Notes: generated by a model from the sequence alone, not told the origin. Positions 10,672 through 21,561 are shown, numbered from the stretch's first letter. The stretch is 64,000 nucleotides of DNA from Eutreptiella sp. 'Long Island Sound 2002' (GCA_964036045.1 OZ038386.1:17558329-17622328); one strand, 5' to 3'. A program made the numbers and translations.

Positions 10672-11880
10672 GTGTCACAGGGGGGCCGCCTTGTCCAGCC
10701 TTTGTAACCTCGAACGCCTGTGCCTGGGGGTTGGGGTACAGCAGGCGGCCAATTTGCCGGTACCCGGCAAAATACGCACACGTCAACCACGACGTCAAAT
10801 GCTACACCCCTCCACACTCCTCCTCATCCCTTTACACCCCTGCACACCCCTCCACAAGCACCCCACCCCACCCACCCCCACCGCACCCTCAAAATGGCCA
10901 AATTGTTTAGAAGGCTCCTGACCACAATTGATGTCATTTGGGCGCCAAAGGCGCCCTGATTTTTGTTTTATCAGATGGTGCCGGCCAAAGACTCGTTTTC
11001 ACTTCATGTGTTCATCCTCAAAAAGGTCAGAATTTCATGGGGAATCCAAATCTGTTTGCAAAATATGAACAATTTGTCTGCCCACACACATCCAGCTGCA
11101 GTGAGCCACCGCCCACATGCTGCAGCAGAACAGCGGCTACTGCGCCTGCAGCGCAAAAGCAGCAGCGGAAACGTTGATGCGTGGCAGCAGGACAGCAGTC
11201 GCAACCACTGCAACACGACAGCCGCGGCTGCGGCAGCTGCAGTACGAAGGTCACCGGTGTAGCGCCCCCAGAGCCCCTCAAGAAAGTGGGCAGGGGCGAG
11301 GGACAGTGCGCCGGGGGGTGGCCACGACTCCGGAGCGCCCCAACAACAGCGCGGGGCGCAGCCCGGCATGGCCACCCGGCCCGGGAACACGGAGGGCGCA
11401 ACGGGAGGGTCCGTCGAGGGCCCTGGGTGTGCATCAGATGGCATGGCCGGTCGATATGCAGAATTATCGGGGACGCCATCACGCTCCACCCGAGGCGTCC
11501 TGTGAGCGCTAAGATTGGCCCCCAAATCCAAATCCAAATCCACACCCCTCCACACCCCTCCACACCCCTCCACACCCCCCCCAAACACCCTTCCACAGAT
11601 CAATGTGCACACTCCCCTAAGTACCATTTTTGTGGACAAGTACTCCAAATTGGCTATTGAATAGTGGTTTCTTATTATCGTAGGTTTTGGTGTTTCCGGG
11701 TTCTAAGGGAATTATGCCAGGCCTGCGGCGCGCCCTGTGGCACGTGTAGGACCCCCCTATGAGCTCCTGGACTTTTACCCTCGAGCAATGAGCGGAGATC
11801 GCCCGCTCTTACATCTCCACCTCTACTTCCACTCTCTTCTGTCAGTGCCCCCCCCCCCCCCCCCTGCCTCTTGCTGTCAG
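10672..11880 (+). other. Gene 1 intron 4
   Basis: About 1.2 kb, phase 0. It contains CTCCACACC-type low complexity (about 10805-10880 and 11530-11600), a GGCGCC hairpin (10941-10955) and a poly-C tract just upstream of the acceptor. Longer frames on both strands in the middle are weak and unsupported. Confidence 0.65.
10941..10955. other. GGCGCC hairpin, intron 4
   Basis: Perfect GGCGCC-AAA-GGCGCC stem-loop, preceded by ATGGCCAAATTGTTTAG and followed by a T-rich run. It is identical in its 15 bases to the hairpin at 12628 in intron 5. Confidence 0.75.
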
Positions 11881-12294
11881 ATGGTCGCACGCCAGCGCAT
11901 AGAGCACGAGGAGGCAGAGGCCGCCTCGCCCCTGTCCAGCGAGAAGCCGCAGTGGGAGACGCAGCCCGCAATCGGGGTCGATGACATCCTGAACGGCTTC
12001 GACGTGAGTTCGGGCGCCGCCGCCGCCGCCACGACGCCCAAGCGGCGCACAGCGCCGCTTCCCGACTCGCGGCCCGACAGCGTCGTGGGCGTCAACGACC
12101 TCGATGCGCGGCACTACCAGCGCAGCGAGTTGGGCGCGGCCAGCGCGGCCGGGTATGAGGACAGCGCGGAGCCGGTGATGAAACTCCGGCCCGGGAGCGC
12201 ATGCTCCGTGGGAGAAGGGCGGGGTCCCGAGACATGGGAGGACACGCTCCGGGAGTATCTGGGCGGGATGCGGCAATACGCCAACATCAGCGAG
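11881..12294 (+). CDS. Gene 1 exon 5: polar linker
   Basis: 138 codons, residues about 1037-1174. It begins by continuing the coiled coil (MVARQRIEHEEAEAAS), then becomes Ala/Ser/Asp-rich and probably disordered, and ends in a helix-like segment (TWEDTLREYLGGMRQYANISE) leading into the LRR domain. Boundaries: TTGCTGTCAG|ATGGTC and ATCAGCGAG|GTGTTG, both phase 0. Confidence 0.65.
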
Positions 12295-12627
12295 GTGTTG
12301 TGCCCCGTGCTGTTCTCGCAGACTGTTCGACCCGCGCATCCAACAGAGCCTCGTACTTTTGTCAATGACGATGTGTCTCAGTAACGGCCAGCAACCAGTT
12401 GCTGTCGGTTGCTGTCGGTTAAGAGCCAACCGTCGAAGAGAATGCGGCCGGTTGAGCGGTTCTGGCACATCGTCCCTGGACCATAGGCCCACGGGGGGGC
12501 GGCCGGGCCCGGTCCTTGTATGCGACACCCCCCAGCCCCCCCCCCCCCCCCCCTCCCCCCCCCCCGGGTTTTGAAAGATAGTGGTGCCGGGTCGGCCACC
12601 AGCAAGTGTCCCTAGAGAAAACTGTCC

Positions 12628-12642
12628 GGCGCCAAAGGCGCC
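12628..12642. other. GGCGCC hairpin, intron 5
   Basis: GGCGCC-AAA-GGCGCC stem-loop followed by a 14-base T run, then a TATACTCAAAATGCTC motif that recurs at about 34933, 35071 and 39561. Confidence 0.75.
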
Positions 12643-12772
12643 ATTTTTTTTTTTTTCATACTATGTGTTTATACTCAAAATGCTCAAAATTTTGTAGAGA
12701 ATTCATATTTGGGCTATAGGAGGGCTGCAGGCCCTAATAGCAACCCTAACCCTAATCAAGACTGAATATTGG

Positions 12773-13877
12773 GACCGAGCTGGTGGGGGAGGGAACATTA
12801 GATATGAATGGTGAGGGACATCAAGAATGATTCACACATTGATGGCTCTTGACAAAGTGAAATGCACCTGAACCCCATCACCACGAGGCCCACTTTCAAG
12901 GCTTTTTGGACTTCTCAGGGGCCAAAATGCCCCAAAATGGGCTCAAAATAGGCTCATTTCACCCGTTTGTGCACCCCAAATGGTCTACGATGAGTTTTGG
13001 AAAAATGTGTTTTTGACCCATTTTTGACCCATTTTTGGTCCCAAAACAGCCCATTTTCAAGGCATTTTGGGATTTTTGGAGGACCCAAATGGGCCACCAC
13101 AAGCTCAAAACAGTCCAAAAACACTTGTTTTAGCGTAGCACATGGTCTAGGATCATTTTTGCGGAAAGTCATATTTTTACCCCTTTCGGACCCTGTTGAC
13201 CCATTTGGGCACCCACCTGTTTGGGCTTGAGCTTGCAGCTTGCCACAGCCTAGTGGGCCTAGGTATTGGGGTCTAGGCGTCCGTTTGGGCAATTCTGAGG
13301 GGTGGAAACCACAAAACGTGGGGGGTTGCGGGTGGAGTAGGTGCCCTCGGAATCGCATTTTGAGCCATGTAGCCAAAGATATGGCCTATTCTTGGTTTGT
13401 GGCTGTCAGCAGTTGGAGCTTCTGGGGGCCTTTTTGGGCCGCTTCCGCGGCATATCATGGAGTTAGAGGGCGGCAAAGAGCTCGTTGACACAGGGAAGTC
13501 AAGCGGCACGTGGAGTGTACCCACCGTTTCCCTTCGTTTGGCCGTTTTGAATGTGTTCCAGGGCATTTTTGGCCCAAAAATGGCTGTTTTTGGCCCTAAA
13601 CTGCAGTTTTTGAAACTGAGGTCCGCCACTTGCGAATCCCGTTCCCGGCCGCCACCGTTGAGTTTCTTGCTCAAACTTTGTGTGATTGTACTTCACACCC
13701 ATAGGTATCATCCACCAAAATTTCACCCGAGTCTGAAGCACCACGACGGAAATCTGATTTTTACCCATTTCGCGCGTGCTGCTGCTTGCTGCTTGCTGCT
13801 GCTGCTGCTAAACCTGGTAGGTCCACCCTAGACACTAAAAAGGGTTATAAAACCAAGACTGGTTCCACCAGCTCGGT
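12773..13877. repeat. Array unit 1
   Basis: Full unit with both inverted ends of the tandem family, except that its left neighbour is only CCCTAA repeat. It contains a 140-codon minus-strand frame at 12954-13376 (MATWLKMRFRGH start) that is the same length in all five full units. Confidence 0.8.
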
Positions 13878-13903
13878 GACCCTAATCAAGACTGAATATT
13901 GGG

Positions 13904-15049
13904 ACCGAGCTGGTGGGGGAGGGAACATTAGACATGAATGGTGAGGGACACCAATGAGTTACACATTGAAGGCCGTTGACAGGGTGGAATCAGCTTGCAA
14001 GTGATCCCCTTCACCACAAGGCCCACTTTCAAGGCTTTTGTGGACTTGTGAGGGGCCAAAATGCCCCAAAATGGGCTCAAAATAGGCTCATTTCACCCGT
14101 TTGTGCACCCCAAATGGTCTAGGATGAGTTTTGGAAAAATGCGTTTTTGACCCATTTTTGACCCATTTTTGGTCCCAAAACAGCGCATCTTCAAGGCATT
14201 TTGGGATTTTCGGAGGACCAAAATGGGCCACCCCAAGCTCAAAACAGTCCAAAAACACTTGTTTTAGCATCACACATGGTCTAGGATCATTTTTGAGAAA
14301 AGTCATTTTTCTGCCCCTATTGGACCCTATTGACCCATTTGGGTACCCACCTGTTTGGGCTTGAGCTTGCAGCTTGCCGCAGCCTACTGGGCTTGGGTAC
14401 GGGGGTCTAGGCGTCCATTTGGGCAATTTTGAGGGGTGGAAACCACAAAACGAGGGGGGTTGCGGGTGGATTAGGTGCCCTCGGAATCGCGTTTTGAGCC
14501 ATGTAGCCAAAGATATGGCCTATTCTTGGTTTGTGGCTGTCGCCAGCCAATCTGCACAAAATTTGGGGCTTGTGGGGGCCTTTTTGGGCCGTTTCCGGGA
14601 CATATGGTGGAGTCAGAGGGCCGCAAATGGCTCGTTGACACAAGAAAGTCAAGCCGCACATGGATTGCACCCACCCTTTCCCTTTCCTTGGCCGTTTTGA
14701 ATGGGTTCTAGGGCTCTTTTGGCCCAAAAAATGGCTGTTTTTGGCCCTAAATTGCAGTTTTTGAAACTGAGGTCCGCCACTTGCGACACCCATTCCCGGC
14801 CGCCACCGTTGAGTTTCTGGCTCAAACTTTGTGTGGTTGTCCCTCACACCCATAGGTATCATCCACCAAAATTTCAGCCGAATGTGAAGCACCACGACGG
14901 ATGTCTGATTTTTCCCCATTTCGCGCGTGCTGCTTGCTGCTTGTTGCTGCTTGCTGCTTGCTGCTTGTTGCTGCTGCTGCTAAACCTGGTAGGTCCACCC
15001 TAGACCCTAAAAAGGGTTATAAAACCAAGACTAGTTCCACCAGCTCGGT
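13904..15049. repeat. Array unit 2
   Basis: Very similar to unit 3. The left junction has a single CCCTAA. The minus-strand 140-codon frame is at 14088-14510. The right end carries an expanded TGCTTGCTGCTTGTTG tract. Confidence 0.8.
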
Positions 15050-15081
15050 GACCCTAACCCTAATCAAGACTGAATATTGGG

Positions 15082-16227
15082 ACCGAGCTGGTGGGGGAGG
15101 GAACATTAGATATGAATGGTGAGGGACACCAATGAGTTACACATTGAAGGCCGTTGACAGGGTGGAATCAGCTTGCAAGTGATCCCCTTCACCACAAGGC
15201 CCACTTTCAAGGCTTTTGTGGACTTGTGAGGGGCCAAAATGCCCCAAAATGGGCTCAAAATAGGCTCATTTCACCCGTTTGTGCACCCCAAATGGTCTAG
15301 GATGAGTTTTGGAAAAATGCGTTTTTGACCCATTTTTGACCAATTTTTGGTCCCAAAACAGCGCATCTTCAAGGCATTTTGGGATTTTCGGAGGACCAAA
15401 ATGGGCCACCCCAAGCTCAAAACAGTCCAAAAACACTTGTTTTAGCATCACACATGGTCTAGGATCATTTTTTAGAAAAGTCATTTTTCTGCCCCTATTG
15501 GACCCCATTGACCCATTTGGGCACCCACCTGTTTGGGCTTGAGCTTGCAGCTTGCCGCAGCCTACTGGGCTTGGGTACGGGGGTCTAGGCGTCCATTTGG
15601 GCAATTTTGAGGGGTGGAAACCACAAAACGAGGGGGGTTGCGGGTGGATTAGGTGCCCTCGGAATCGCGTTTTGAGCCATGTAGCCAAAGATATGGCCTA
15701 TTCTTGGTTTGTGGTTGTCGCCAGCCAATCTGCACAAAATTTGGGGCTTGTGGGGGCCTTTTTGGGCCGTTTCCGGGACATATGGTGGAGTCAGAGGGCC
15801 GCAAATGGCTCATTGACACAAGAAAGTCAAGCCGCACATGGAGTGCACCCACCCTTTCCCTTTGTTTGGCCGTTTTGAATGGGTTCTAGGGCTCTTTTGG
15901 CCCAAAAAATGGCTGTTTTTGGCCCTAAATTGCAGTTTTTGAAACTGAGGTCCGCCACTTGCGACACCCATTCCCGGCCGCCACCGTTGAGTTTCTGGCT
16001 CAAACTTTGTGTGGTTGTCCCTCACACCCATAGGTATCATCCACCAAAATTTCAGCCGAATGTGAAGCACCACGACGGATGTCTGATTTTTCCCCATTTC
16101 GCGCGTGCTGCTTGCTGCTTGTTGCTGCTTGCTGCTTGCTGCTTGTTGCTGCTGCTGCTAAACCTGGTAGGTCCACCCTAGACCCTAAAAAGGGTTATCA
16201 AACCAAGACTAGTTCCACCAGCTCGGT
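15082..16227. repeat. Array unit 3
   Basis: Nearly identical to unit 2, consistent with recent duplication of one from the other. The minus-strand 140-codon frame is at 15266-15688. The left junction is CCCTAACCCTAA. Confidence 0.8.
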
Positions 16228-16265
16228 GACCCTAACCCTAGGGCTAATCAAGACTGAATATTGGG

Positions 16266-17369
16266 ACCGAGCTGGTGGGGGAGGGAACATCAGCTATGAC
16301 TGGTGAGGGACATCAGGAATGATTCACACATTGATGGCTCTTGACAAAGTCTTGCAAGTGAACCCCATCACCACAAGGCCCACTTTCAAGGCTTTTTGGA
16401 CTTCTCAAGGGCCAAAATGCCCCAAAATGGGCTCAAAACGGGCTCATTTCACCCGTTTGTGCACCCCAAATGGTCTAGGATGAGGTTTGGAAAAACACGT
16501 TTTTGACCCATTTTTGACCAATTTTTGGTCCCAAAACAGCGCATCTTCAAGGCATTTTGGGATTTTCGGAAGACCAAAATGGGCCACCACAAGCTCCAAA
16601 CGGTCCAAAAACACTTGTTTCAGCGTCGCACATGGTCTAGGATCATTTTTGAGAAAAGTCATCTTTTTGCCCCTACTGGACCCTGTTGACCCATTTGGGC
16701 ACCCACCTGTTTGGGCTTGAGCTTGCAGCTTGCCGCAGCCTAGTGGGCCTAGGTATTGGGGTCTAGGCGTCCGTTGGGGCAATTCTGAGGGTTGGAAACC
16801 ACAAAAAGTAGGGGGTTGCGGGTGGAGTAGGTGCCCTCGGAATCGCATTTTGAGCCATGTAGCCAAAGATATGGCCTATTCTTGGTTTGTGGGTGTCGGC
16901 ATTTGGAGCTTTTGGGGCCCTTTTTGGGCCGTTTCCGGGACATATCATGGAGTTAGAGGGCCGCAAAGAGCTCGTTGACACGGGGAAGTCAAGCCGTAGG
17001 TGCAGTGTACCCACCGTTTACCTTCGTTTGGCCGTTTTGAATGTGTTCCAGGGCTTTTTTGGCCCAAAAATGGCCCTAAACTGCAGTTTTTGAAACTGAG
17101 GTCCGCCACTTGCGAATCCCGTTCCCGGCCGCCACCGTTGAGTTTCTTGCTCAAACTTTGTGTGATTGTACTTCACACCCATAGGTATCATGCACCAAAA
17201 TTTCAACCAAATCCAAAGCACCACGACGGAGTTCTGATTTTTACCCATTTCGCGCGTGCTGCTTGCTTGCTTGCTGCTGCTGCTTGCTTGCTGCTGCTGC
17301 TAAACGTGGTAGGTCCACCCTAGACACTAAAAAGGGTTATAAAACCAAGACTGGTTCCACCAGCTCGGT
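16266..17369. repeat. Array unit 4
   Basis: Closer to unit 6 than to units 2-3. The left junction reads CCCTAACCCTAGGGCTAA. The minus-strand 140-codon frame is at 16444-16866. Confidence 0.8.
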
Positions 17370-17401
17370 GACCCTAACCCTAATCAAGACTGAATATTGG
17401 G

Positions 17402-17609
17402 ACCGAGCTGGTGGGGGAGGGAACATCAGCTATGACTGGTGAGGGACATCAAGAATGATTCACACATTGATGGCTCTTGACAAAGTGAAATCAGCTTGCA
17501 AGTGAACCCCATCACCACGAGGCCCACTTTCAAGGCTTTTTGGACTTCTGAGGGGCCAAAATGCCCCAAAATGGGCTCAAAATGGGCTCATTTCACCCGT
17601 TTGTGCACC
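17402..17609. repeat. Array unit 5, truncated
   Basis: Only about the first 208 bases of a unit remain. At about 17610 the sequence switches from GTTTGTGCACCC straight into TGAATATTGGG, the spacer of the next unit, with no CCCTAA between. This is a direct recombination or replication-slippage junction. Confidence 0.8.
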
Positions 17610-17631
17610 CTGAATATTGGGACCGAGCTGG

Positions 17632-18743
17632 TGGGGGAGGGAACATCAGCTATGACTGGTGAGGGACATCAAGAATGATTCACACATTGATGGCTCTTGA
17701 CAAAGTGAAATCAGCTTGCAAGTGAACCCCATCACCACGAGGCCCACTTTCAAGGCTTTTTGGACTTCTGAGGGGCCAAAATGCCCCAAAATGGGCTCAA
17801 AATAGGCTCATTTCACCCGTTTGTGCACCCCAAATGGTCTAGGATGAGGTTTGGAAAAATGCGTTTTTGACCCATTTTTGACCCATTTTTGGTCCCAAAA
17901 CAACCCATTTTCAAGGCATTTTGGGATTTTCGGAGGACCAAAATGGGCCACCACCACATCAAAACGGTCCAAAAACACTTGTTTTAGCGTCGCACATGGT
18001 CTAGGACCATTTTTGAGAAAAGTCATCTTTTTGCCCCTACTGGACCCTGTTGACCCATTTGGGCACCCACCTGTTTGGGCTTGAGCTTGCAGCTTGCCGC
18101 AGCCTAGTGGGCCTAGGTATTGGGGTCTAGGCGTCCGTTTGGGCAATTCTGAGGGTTGGAAACCACAAAAAGTGGGGGGTTGCGGGTGGAGTAGGTGCCC
18201 TCGGAATCGCATTTTGAGCCATGTAGCCAAAGATATGGCCTATTCTTGGTTTGTGGGTGTCGGCATTTGGAGCTTTTGGGGCCCTTTTTGGGCCGTTTCC
18301 GGGACATATCATGGAGTTAGAGGGCGGCAAAGAGCTCGTTGACACGGGGAAGTCAAGCCGTAGGTGCAGTGTACCCACCGTTTACCTTCGTTTGGCCGTT
18401 TTGAATGTGTTCCAGGGCTTTTTTGGCCCAAAAATGGCTGTTTTTGGCCCTAAAGTGCAGTTTTTGAAACTGAGGTCCGCCACTTGCGAATCCCGTTCCC
18501 GGCCGCCACCGTTGAGTTTCTTGCTCAAACTTTGTGTGATTGTACTTCACACCCATAGGTATCATGCACCAAAATTTCAACCAAATCCAAAGCACCACGA
18601 CGGAGTTCTGATTTTTACCCATTTCGCGCGTGCTGCTTGCTTGCTTGCTGCTGCTGCTTGCTTGCTGCTGCTGCTAAACCTGGTAGGTCCACCCTAGACA
18701 CTAAAAAGGGTTATAAAACCAAGACTGGTTCCACCAGCTCGGT
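17632..18743. repeat. Array unit 6
   Basis: Last full unit, ending with CCACCAGCTCGGT followed by the long degenerate CCCTAA tract. The minus-strand 140-codon frame is at 17808-18230. Confidence 0.8.
17808..18230 (-). CDS. 140-codon frame conserved in every array unit (representative)
   Basis: Starts MATWLKMRFRGHLLHPQPPT and is rich in Pro, Gly, Lys and aromatic residues, with no recognisable domain. Equivalents: 12954-13376, 14088-14510, 15266-15688, 16444-16866, all exactly 423 bases. A diverged partial relative occurs near 45.5 kb. Equal length in five copies is suggestive, but the copies are so similar that conservation may be only descent. It could be a chance frame. Confidence 0.25.
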   Translation of the reverse strand: MATWLKMRFRGHLLHPQPPTFCGFQPSELPKRTPRPQYLGPLGCGKLQAQAQTGGCPNGSTGSSRGKKMTFLKNGPRPCATLKQVFLDRFDVVVAHFGPPKIPKCLENGLFWDQKWVKNGSKTHFSKPHPRPFGVHKRVK

Positions 18744-18744
18744 G

Positions 18745-18970
18745 ACCCTAACCCTAGGGCTAACCTTAACCCTTACCTTAACCCCAACCCTAACCCTAAC
18801 CCCCCCCCCCCTCACCCCATCCGACGCCCCCCTGACCCCCGGCAGGACCCCCCCCGGACCCCTGGTAGGACCTCCCCCCCGACCCCCAGCCGGACCCCCC
18901 CCCGACTCCCGGCCGGACCCCCCCCCCGACCCCCGGCCGGACCCCCCCCCCCCCCCCCCCCCCCCCCGAG
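18745..18970. repeat. Degenerate telomeric tract and C/G-rich minisatellite
   Basis: CCCTAA and CCTTAA variants to about 18800, then a GC-rich minisatellite built on GACCCCCGGCCGGACC separated by poly-C runs, ending in a run of more than 20 C. Frames here on both strands are low-complexity artefacts. Homopolymer lengths may be misassembled. Confidence 0.75.
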
Positions 18971-19629
18971 TTTTGACAGATAGCTGGGGGGTATGTCGCA
19001 TCAGGACCGGTTGTAGTCGCCCCCCCGTGCATAGGCCCCTGGTTGGGGGGCGCGGTTCGCAACCATTTTTGAACCGGCGCCGGGAGTGAAGCCAAAGCTG
19101 CAGGCTCCCGCAAGCCTCCCGCGAAGTTGAGGGGTCGCCCCAAAGGGGCAGAAGTGAGTGGCTCACCCATGACGTGGGGCTGGCACACGCGACGCGTGGC
19201 TGCCCCGCAGGCAGATGGACGGGGCAACGAAGAGCCACACCACTGGGCAGGCGCAGAGAGTGGGAGTGCAACGTTGAGGGCAACCGGCACCAAGACCGAG
19301 AGTGAGAGTGACAACCAGAGCCTGAAGCCGAGACAAGGGGGGCGTCTGAGTGGGACCCCCCCACACAAACACACCGTCCCTCCGGGGGGGCACCGGGCTT
19401 CTACACAGTGGGACCGACAGCAATGTTACGGCTCGTTGGGTGCTGTGGAATGCTCCTTTTGTGCAACAGCCAGAATGTCCTGCTTCTTCATACCGTTCAT
19501 GATCCGTGGTCAACGGGTGTTGGAATTCCACTCATGTGTAGTCGAAATGCTCAGGATTTCAGAGTTTGTGCGTTGAGATGAGATGCTGCACGACTGCTTA
19601 GTGGAGAATTTCACGTATACCCGGGGGGG

Positions 19630-19745
19630 GGGGGGTCAGAGGCCAAAAAGAAAGTGTACCTAAAGTCGACCTCCAATTTCGGGTCCTTGTGATAAATTTC
19701 ACTCCTGAGGATAATTTTTCTGATGTGAGAGGGGGGGTAGGTCAG
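19630..19745. repeat. Dispersed 115-bp repeat R3, copy 1
   Basis: Matches about 41215-41325 in the same orientation: GTCAGAGGCCAAAAA, AAAGT, CGRCCTCMAATTTC, GATAAATTT, and the ending TTTTTCTGATGTG followed by poly-G. One copy lies in intron 5 of gene 1, the other in an intron of gene 2. Confidence 0.65.
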
Positions 19746-20448
19746 GCCCAGGCTGCCCCCCCCCCCCCCCCGACCCCACAGTAACAGTAAGCCGTGGCCT
19801 GTCCTGGGCGTTCTCCAGGTCCAGTGAACCATGGATTGTTGTTGTGAGCACCGTGGGATTCGAACCGCAGATGCCCTGCTCCAAGTGTTCGTGACCCTGC
19901 ACCCAAGGCCCGGGAGCCTCTACTTCAGGGGCCCGGCATATGACGTGACCTCACCTCAGATTTTGATGGGGGCTTCACATATGCCCCCCCTGCCCCCGCC
20001 CCTCGAAGAACAGCGAAAAGGGGTAGCACCTGACATGCACGCGGCGCGGAGATGTAGCCGCATGGCCCGACCAAGCAGGTGTACATTGACTGGTGGCTAA
20101 CCCGGAAGAGCTATAATTTCCCTCCGCTACTGGGACAAGGGGAGGGGAAATCCACAATGCAGCAGGGAGACCCCAAACAAGGGTGTGGTTGCTCCGAAGG
20201 GGCCATCTTATGTCTCTGCACCTTGGGGGGCGCCGGAATGGGCAAGACCGAGGGATGTTTACACAGGTCTTGTCCCCAAGGGTTTGCTCTCCTTCGGGGG
20301 CATCTTGGGAGGGGGGGAAAGCCAACCCATTCCGGGTAAACCCGCGGTAAAAGCAGCGCGCGGCTCCTCCCCCAGGGTTTGGACCCTCTTCCTTCCCGGC
20401 GGTCCGGGAACGACCGCACTGAACGCTCGAACCGCCACTGCGCCGCAG

Positions 20449-20757
20449 GTGTACGCGCACTCGTGCCGCATCGCGAACTCCAAGCCCAATAGCATCGTGT
20501 ACAAGACTTTCCTGGACATCGCGGGGCGCAACTACCTCCTGCTCCGGGAGCTGAGCTTCGCAGACAACTACTTCGGCGACAAAGGCCTGCAGAACCTGTT
20601 CCACGTGCTCAACCATCTGCCCTCGCTCCGGTCCCTCAACCTCCGCAACAACTTCATCACCACCAAGAGCCTCGCGCCCCTGACAAACGTCCTGGTCCGG
20701 CACCCGATGCTCTGCAAGCTGGACCTCAGCGACAACACCATGATCTATACAAAGCAG
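20449..20757 (+). CDS. Gene 1 exon 6: leucine-rich repeats
   Basis: 103 codons, residues about 1175-1277, starting VYAHSCRIANSKPNSIVYKT. LRRs are clear: YLLLRELSFADNYFGDKGLQ, then LRSLNLRNNFITTKSL, then LCKLDLSDNTMIYTKQ, with spacing of about 28-30 residues. LRRs form a curved protein-binding surface. The type resembles the RI-like LRRs common in protist signalling and cytoskeletal proteins. Acceptor GCGCCGCAG|GTGTAC and donor AAGCAG|GTGCGA, both phase 0. Confidence 0.8.
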
Positions 20758-21561
20758 GTGCGAGGCCTGGCCGGCAGGGCCTGAAGTGGATTTTTTTTTG
20801 GCATGGGTGATGCCCCCGCCTCTGCCCTCTGGAACAATTTCTGTGCAAACTGTGGGGTCCGAGACCCCCCCCCCCTTGGGAAGGAGGAGGGGGGGTACCC
20901 CCCACCCCTCCAGACCACAGTGACCACAGTGGGAAAAGACGAAATTTACCATTGGGAAGTTTTGTCAGGCCATTTTTGGTACATAACAGTTGCCATCCAG
21001 AGGCCACCAGGAAATAACAGCAGCCATCCACTAGGAAGCAACAGCAAGGGGCCTTATACCAAATTTTTCCTTCATTTCTAAGGACCAGTTCCAACCTCCC
21101 CCCCCCCTAATTTTAGCCCTCCCCAAAAAAAAGCCCTCAAATTATTCCCCTGGTGGTACGCAAACTTTTGGGTCCCAGACACCCCAACCTCCCCCCCTTC
21201 CAATACTTCCCTGAGGGCGGCACTGACGCGGGTTTGGGGTGACGACATTGCCTCATTTGCATGAGCACCCCGCCGGTCCCCCTGCTTTCGAAAGTGACAG
21301 TGCCGCAGCCTTGTCTGTCCGCCCTTGAACGGTCCACCAATTGTAACCGCTATCACCAGTGTCCGAACCGCTTTCCAACCGCCAGCGGCCGCTTTGGCAA
21401 CGACCCTTGAAATCTGCCTCAGCGTCCAGCGGCCCTGCAATGGTCTGGAGCGACGCACAGCCCTCCGCCCCTCATTCGACCTCCCTCTTCTCCCCCCCCC
21501 CCCCCCAACACTCCCCACGGCTCCCCTCGACCCCTCGATGCCCTTGGACCGCGTTCTGCAG
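20758..21561 (+). other. Gene 1 intron 6
   Basis: 804 bases, phase 0. It contains one degenerate GTATTAGAA-family element (about 20830-21005) and the right half of another (about 21085-21215), followed by AACCGC-type motifs (21325-21400) and a poly-C tract about 60 bases before the acceptor. Confidence 0.65.
20830..21005 (+). mobile_element. TIR element family, degenerate copy
   Basis: The internal block CAGTGGGAAAAGACGAAATT, TACCATTGGGAAG, GGCCATTTTTGGTACA matches the elements at 30501, 42096 and 47350. Terminal GTATTAGAA is not clearly kept. Confidence 0.5.

Larger units (their letters stand above)
12736..18800. repeat. Tandem array of 1.1-kb units joined by telomere-like CCCTAA repeats
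   Basis: Five full units and one truncated unit. Each full unit starts with ACCGAGCTGGTGG and ends with the inverse CCACCAGCTCGGT, so the ends could pair. Units are separated by one to three CCCTAA repeats plus a TCAAGACTGAATATTGGG spacer. The array opens at 12742 with CCCTAACCCTAA and closes at about 18745-18800 with a longer degenerate CCCTAA/CCTTAA tract running into poly-C. Telomere repeats between subtelomeric units are typical of chromosome ends, so this may be an interstitial relic or a mobile satellite. Confidence 0.85.
12295..20448 (+). other. Gene 1 intron 5 (8.2 kb) carrying a subtelomere-like array
   Basis: Joined by logic only: exons 5 and 6 are both phase 0 and the LRR domain needs an N-terminal partner. 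It contains a GGCGCC hairpin, a 6-kb tandem array with CCCTAA repeats (12736-18800), a C/G-rich minisatellite (18830-18970) and an R3 repeat (19630-19740). Between 18970 and 19600 and between 19760 and 20448 I see no supported gene. If the join is wrong, gene 1 would be two genes and this would be intergenic. Confidence 0.55.

Noticed and set aside
12997-18084. 77-codon plus-strand frames in each array unit
   Set aside because: They overlap the longer antisense frame of each unit, are shorter, and show no independent support.
18637-19374. Pro/Gly-rich frames over the C-run region and its right flank
   Set aside because: Caused by degenerate telomeric and poly-C minisatellite sequence; composition is not protein-like.
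19845-19872. Minus-strand B-box-like GGTTCGAATCC
   Set aside because: No A-box at suitable distance and the T-stem does not pair.
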